Source: Trichobilharzia szidati (Eukaryota > Platyhelminthes > Trematoda > Strigeidida > Schistosomatidae). From it: 64,000 nt of DNA. Each line of letters starts with the position of its first letter. Positions within the stretch are counted from its first letter, which is position 1. Where the stretch lies: positions 119,404,110 to 119,468,109 of the forward strand of contig OX235279.1 of assembly GCA_944472155.2 (NCBI GenBank), given 5' to 3'. The notes under the pieces were generated by a model. It searched no databases, was not told where the DNA came from, and was given only the letters and a program-made list of their open reading frames with translations. The position numbers and the translations under genes are program-made. Shown in pieces: positions 63,712 through 64,000 of the stretch.

Positions 63712-64000
63712 TATATACTGACTAACGCACCGAATATTGACAGTTCTGCACTTATTGAACTGGTTACGCTACATATTTAAATGTAAAACTTTCGGACGCA
63801 TTCATGAAATGAAGTCAATATAGTTACTATTTGGATACGAACTATCAATAGGAAATAATAATCAAGACTTTTGTTTGCAAACTCATGGATTTGATTCAAC
63901 GACTGCCATTGTCTCGCAGATCACAGAAAGAAATCCCCTGTAAATTATTATTTAATCGCTTTGTGAACACATAGTATGCTTTAATTCATTGACCCTGAGT
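63207..64000. other. Right end of window, no gene seen
   Basis: Non-coding, with a (TA)n tract at 63671-63717. Confidence 0.45.

Overview
This window looks like nuclear DNA of a blood fluke (Schistosoma or a close relative). It is A+T-rich and has long introns with split exons. It carries Smα-type SINEs with hammerhead-like cores, RTE-clade LINEs resembling SR2, several Penelope-like elements (PLEs), Ty3/gypsy debris and many (TA)n tracts. The genus is an inference from this repeat set; the species cannot be told.

Host genes. A + strand gene fills the first ~24 kb. Eleven exons (about 686 to 24215) join with compatible phases at every junction and encode a long, charged coiled-coil protein of the MAP7/ensconsin microtubule-binding type. 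Its 5' end lies left of the window and its 3' end is uncertain. A 67-bp exon (19691-19757) is accepted because it alone repairs the phase between its neighbours. A second, single-exon gene at 42145-42564 encodes a Tctex1-type dynein light chain. Both products belong to the microtubule/dynein system, but nothing shows that they interact.

Mobile DNA inside the gene. Introns hold a PLE (7931-9157), RTE fragments, a MITE-like foldback (11561-11833), an antisense copy of one MAP7 exon split by a truncated LINE (15376-16592), a solo LTR (18740-19080) and a complete RTE element in reverse (20040-23839) with a perfect 12-bp target duplication. Further right lies a decayed gypsy element (25296-31605). 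A PLE has jumped into its 5' LTR with an 8-bp target duplication. Then come RTE and PLE pieces, Smα SINEs and a tRNA-headed SINE (to ~48 kb).

The most striking structure is at 52197-58974: two 3,030-bp inverted arms, almost identical, around a 718-bp spacer. Each arm holds most of one PLE plus two inverted 3' ends of a second PLE family. The right-hand PLE keeps an open 759-codon reverse transcriptase plus GIY-YIG endonuclease. Hammerhead-ribozyme-like folds occur in the 3' parts of three PLE families. From 59 to 64 kb there is mostly gene-free sequence, another solo LTR (62855-63201) and weak candidate exons.

All calls come from reading the sequence; no database search was possible. Family names for repeats are by resemblance.
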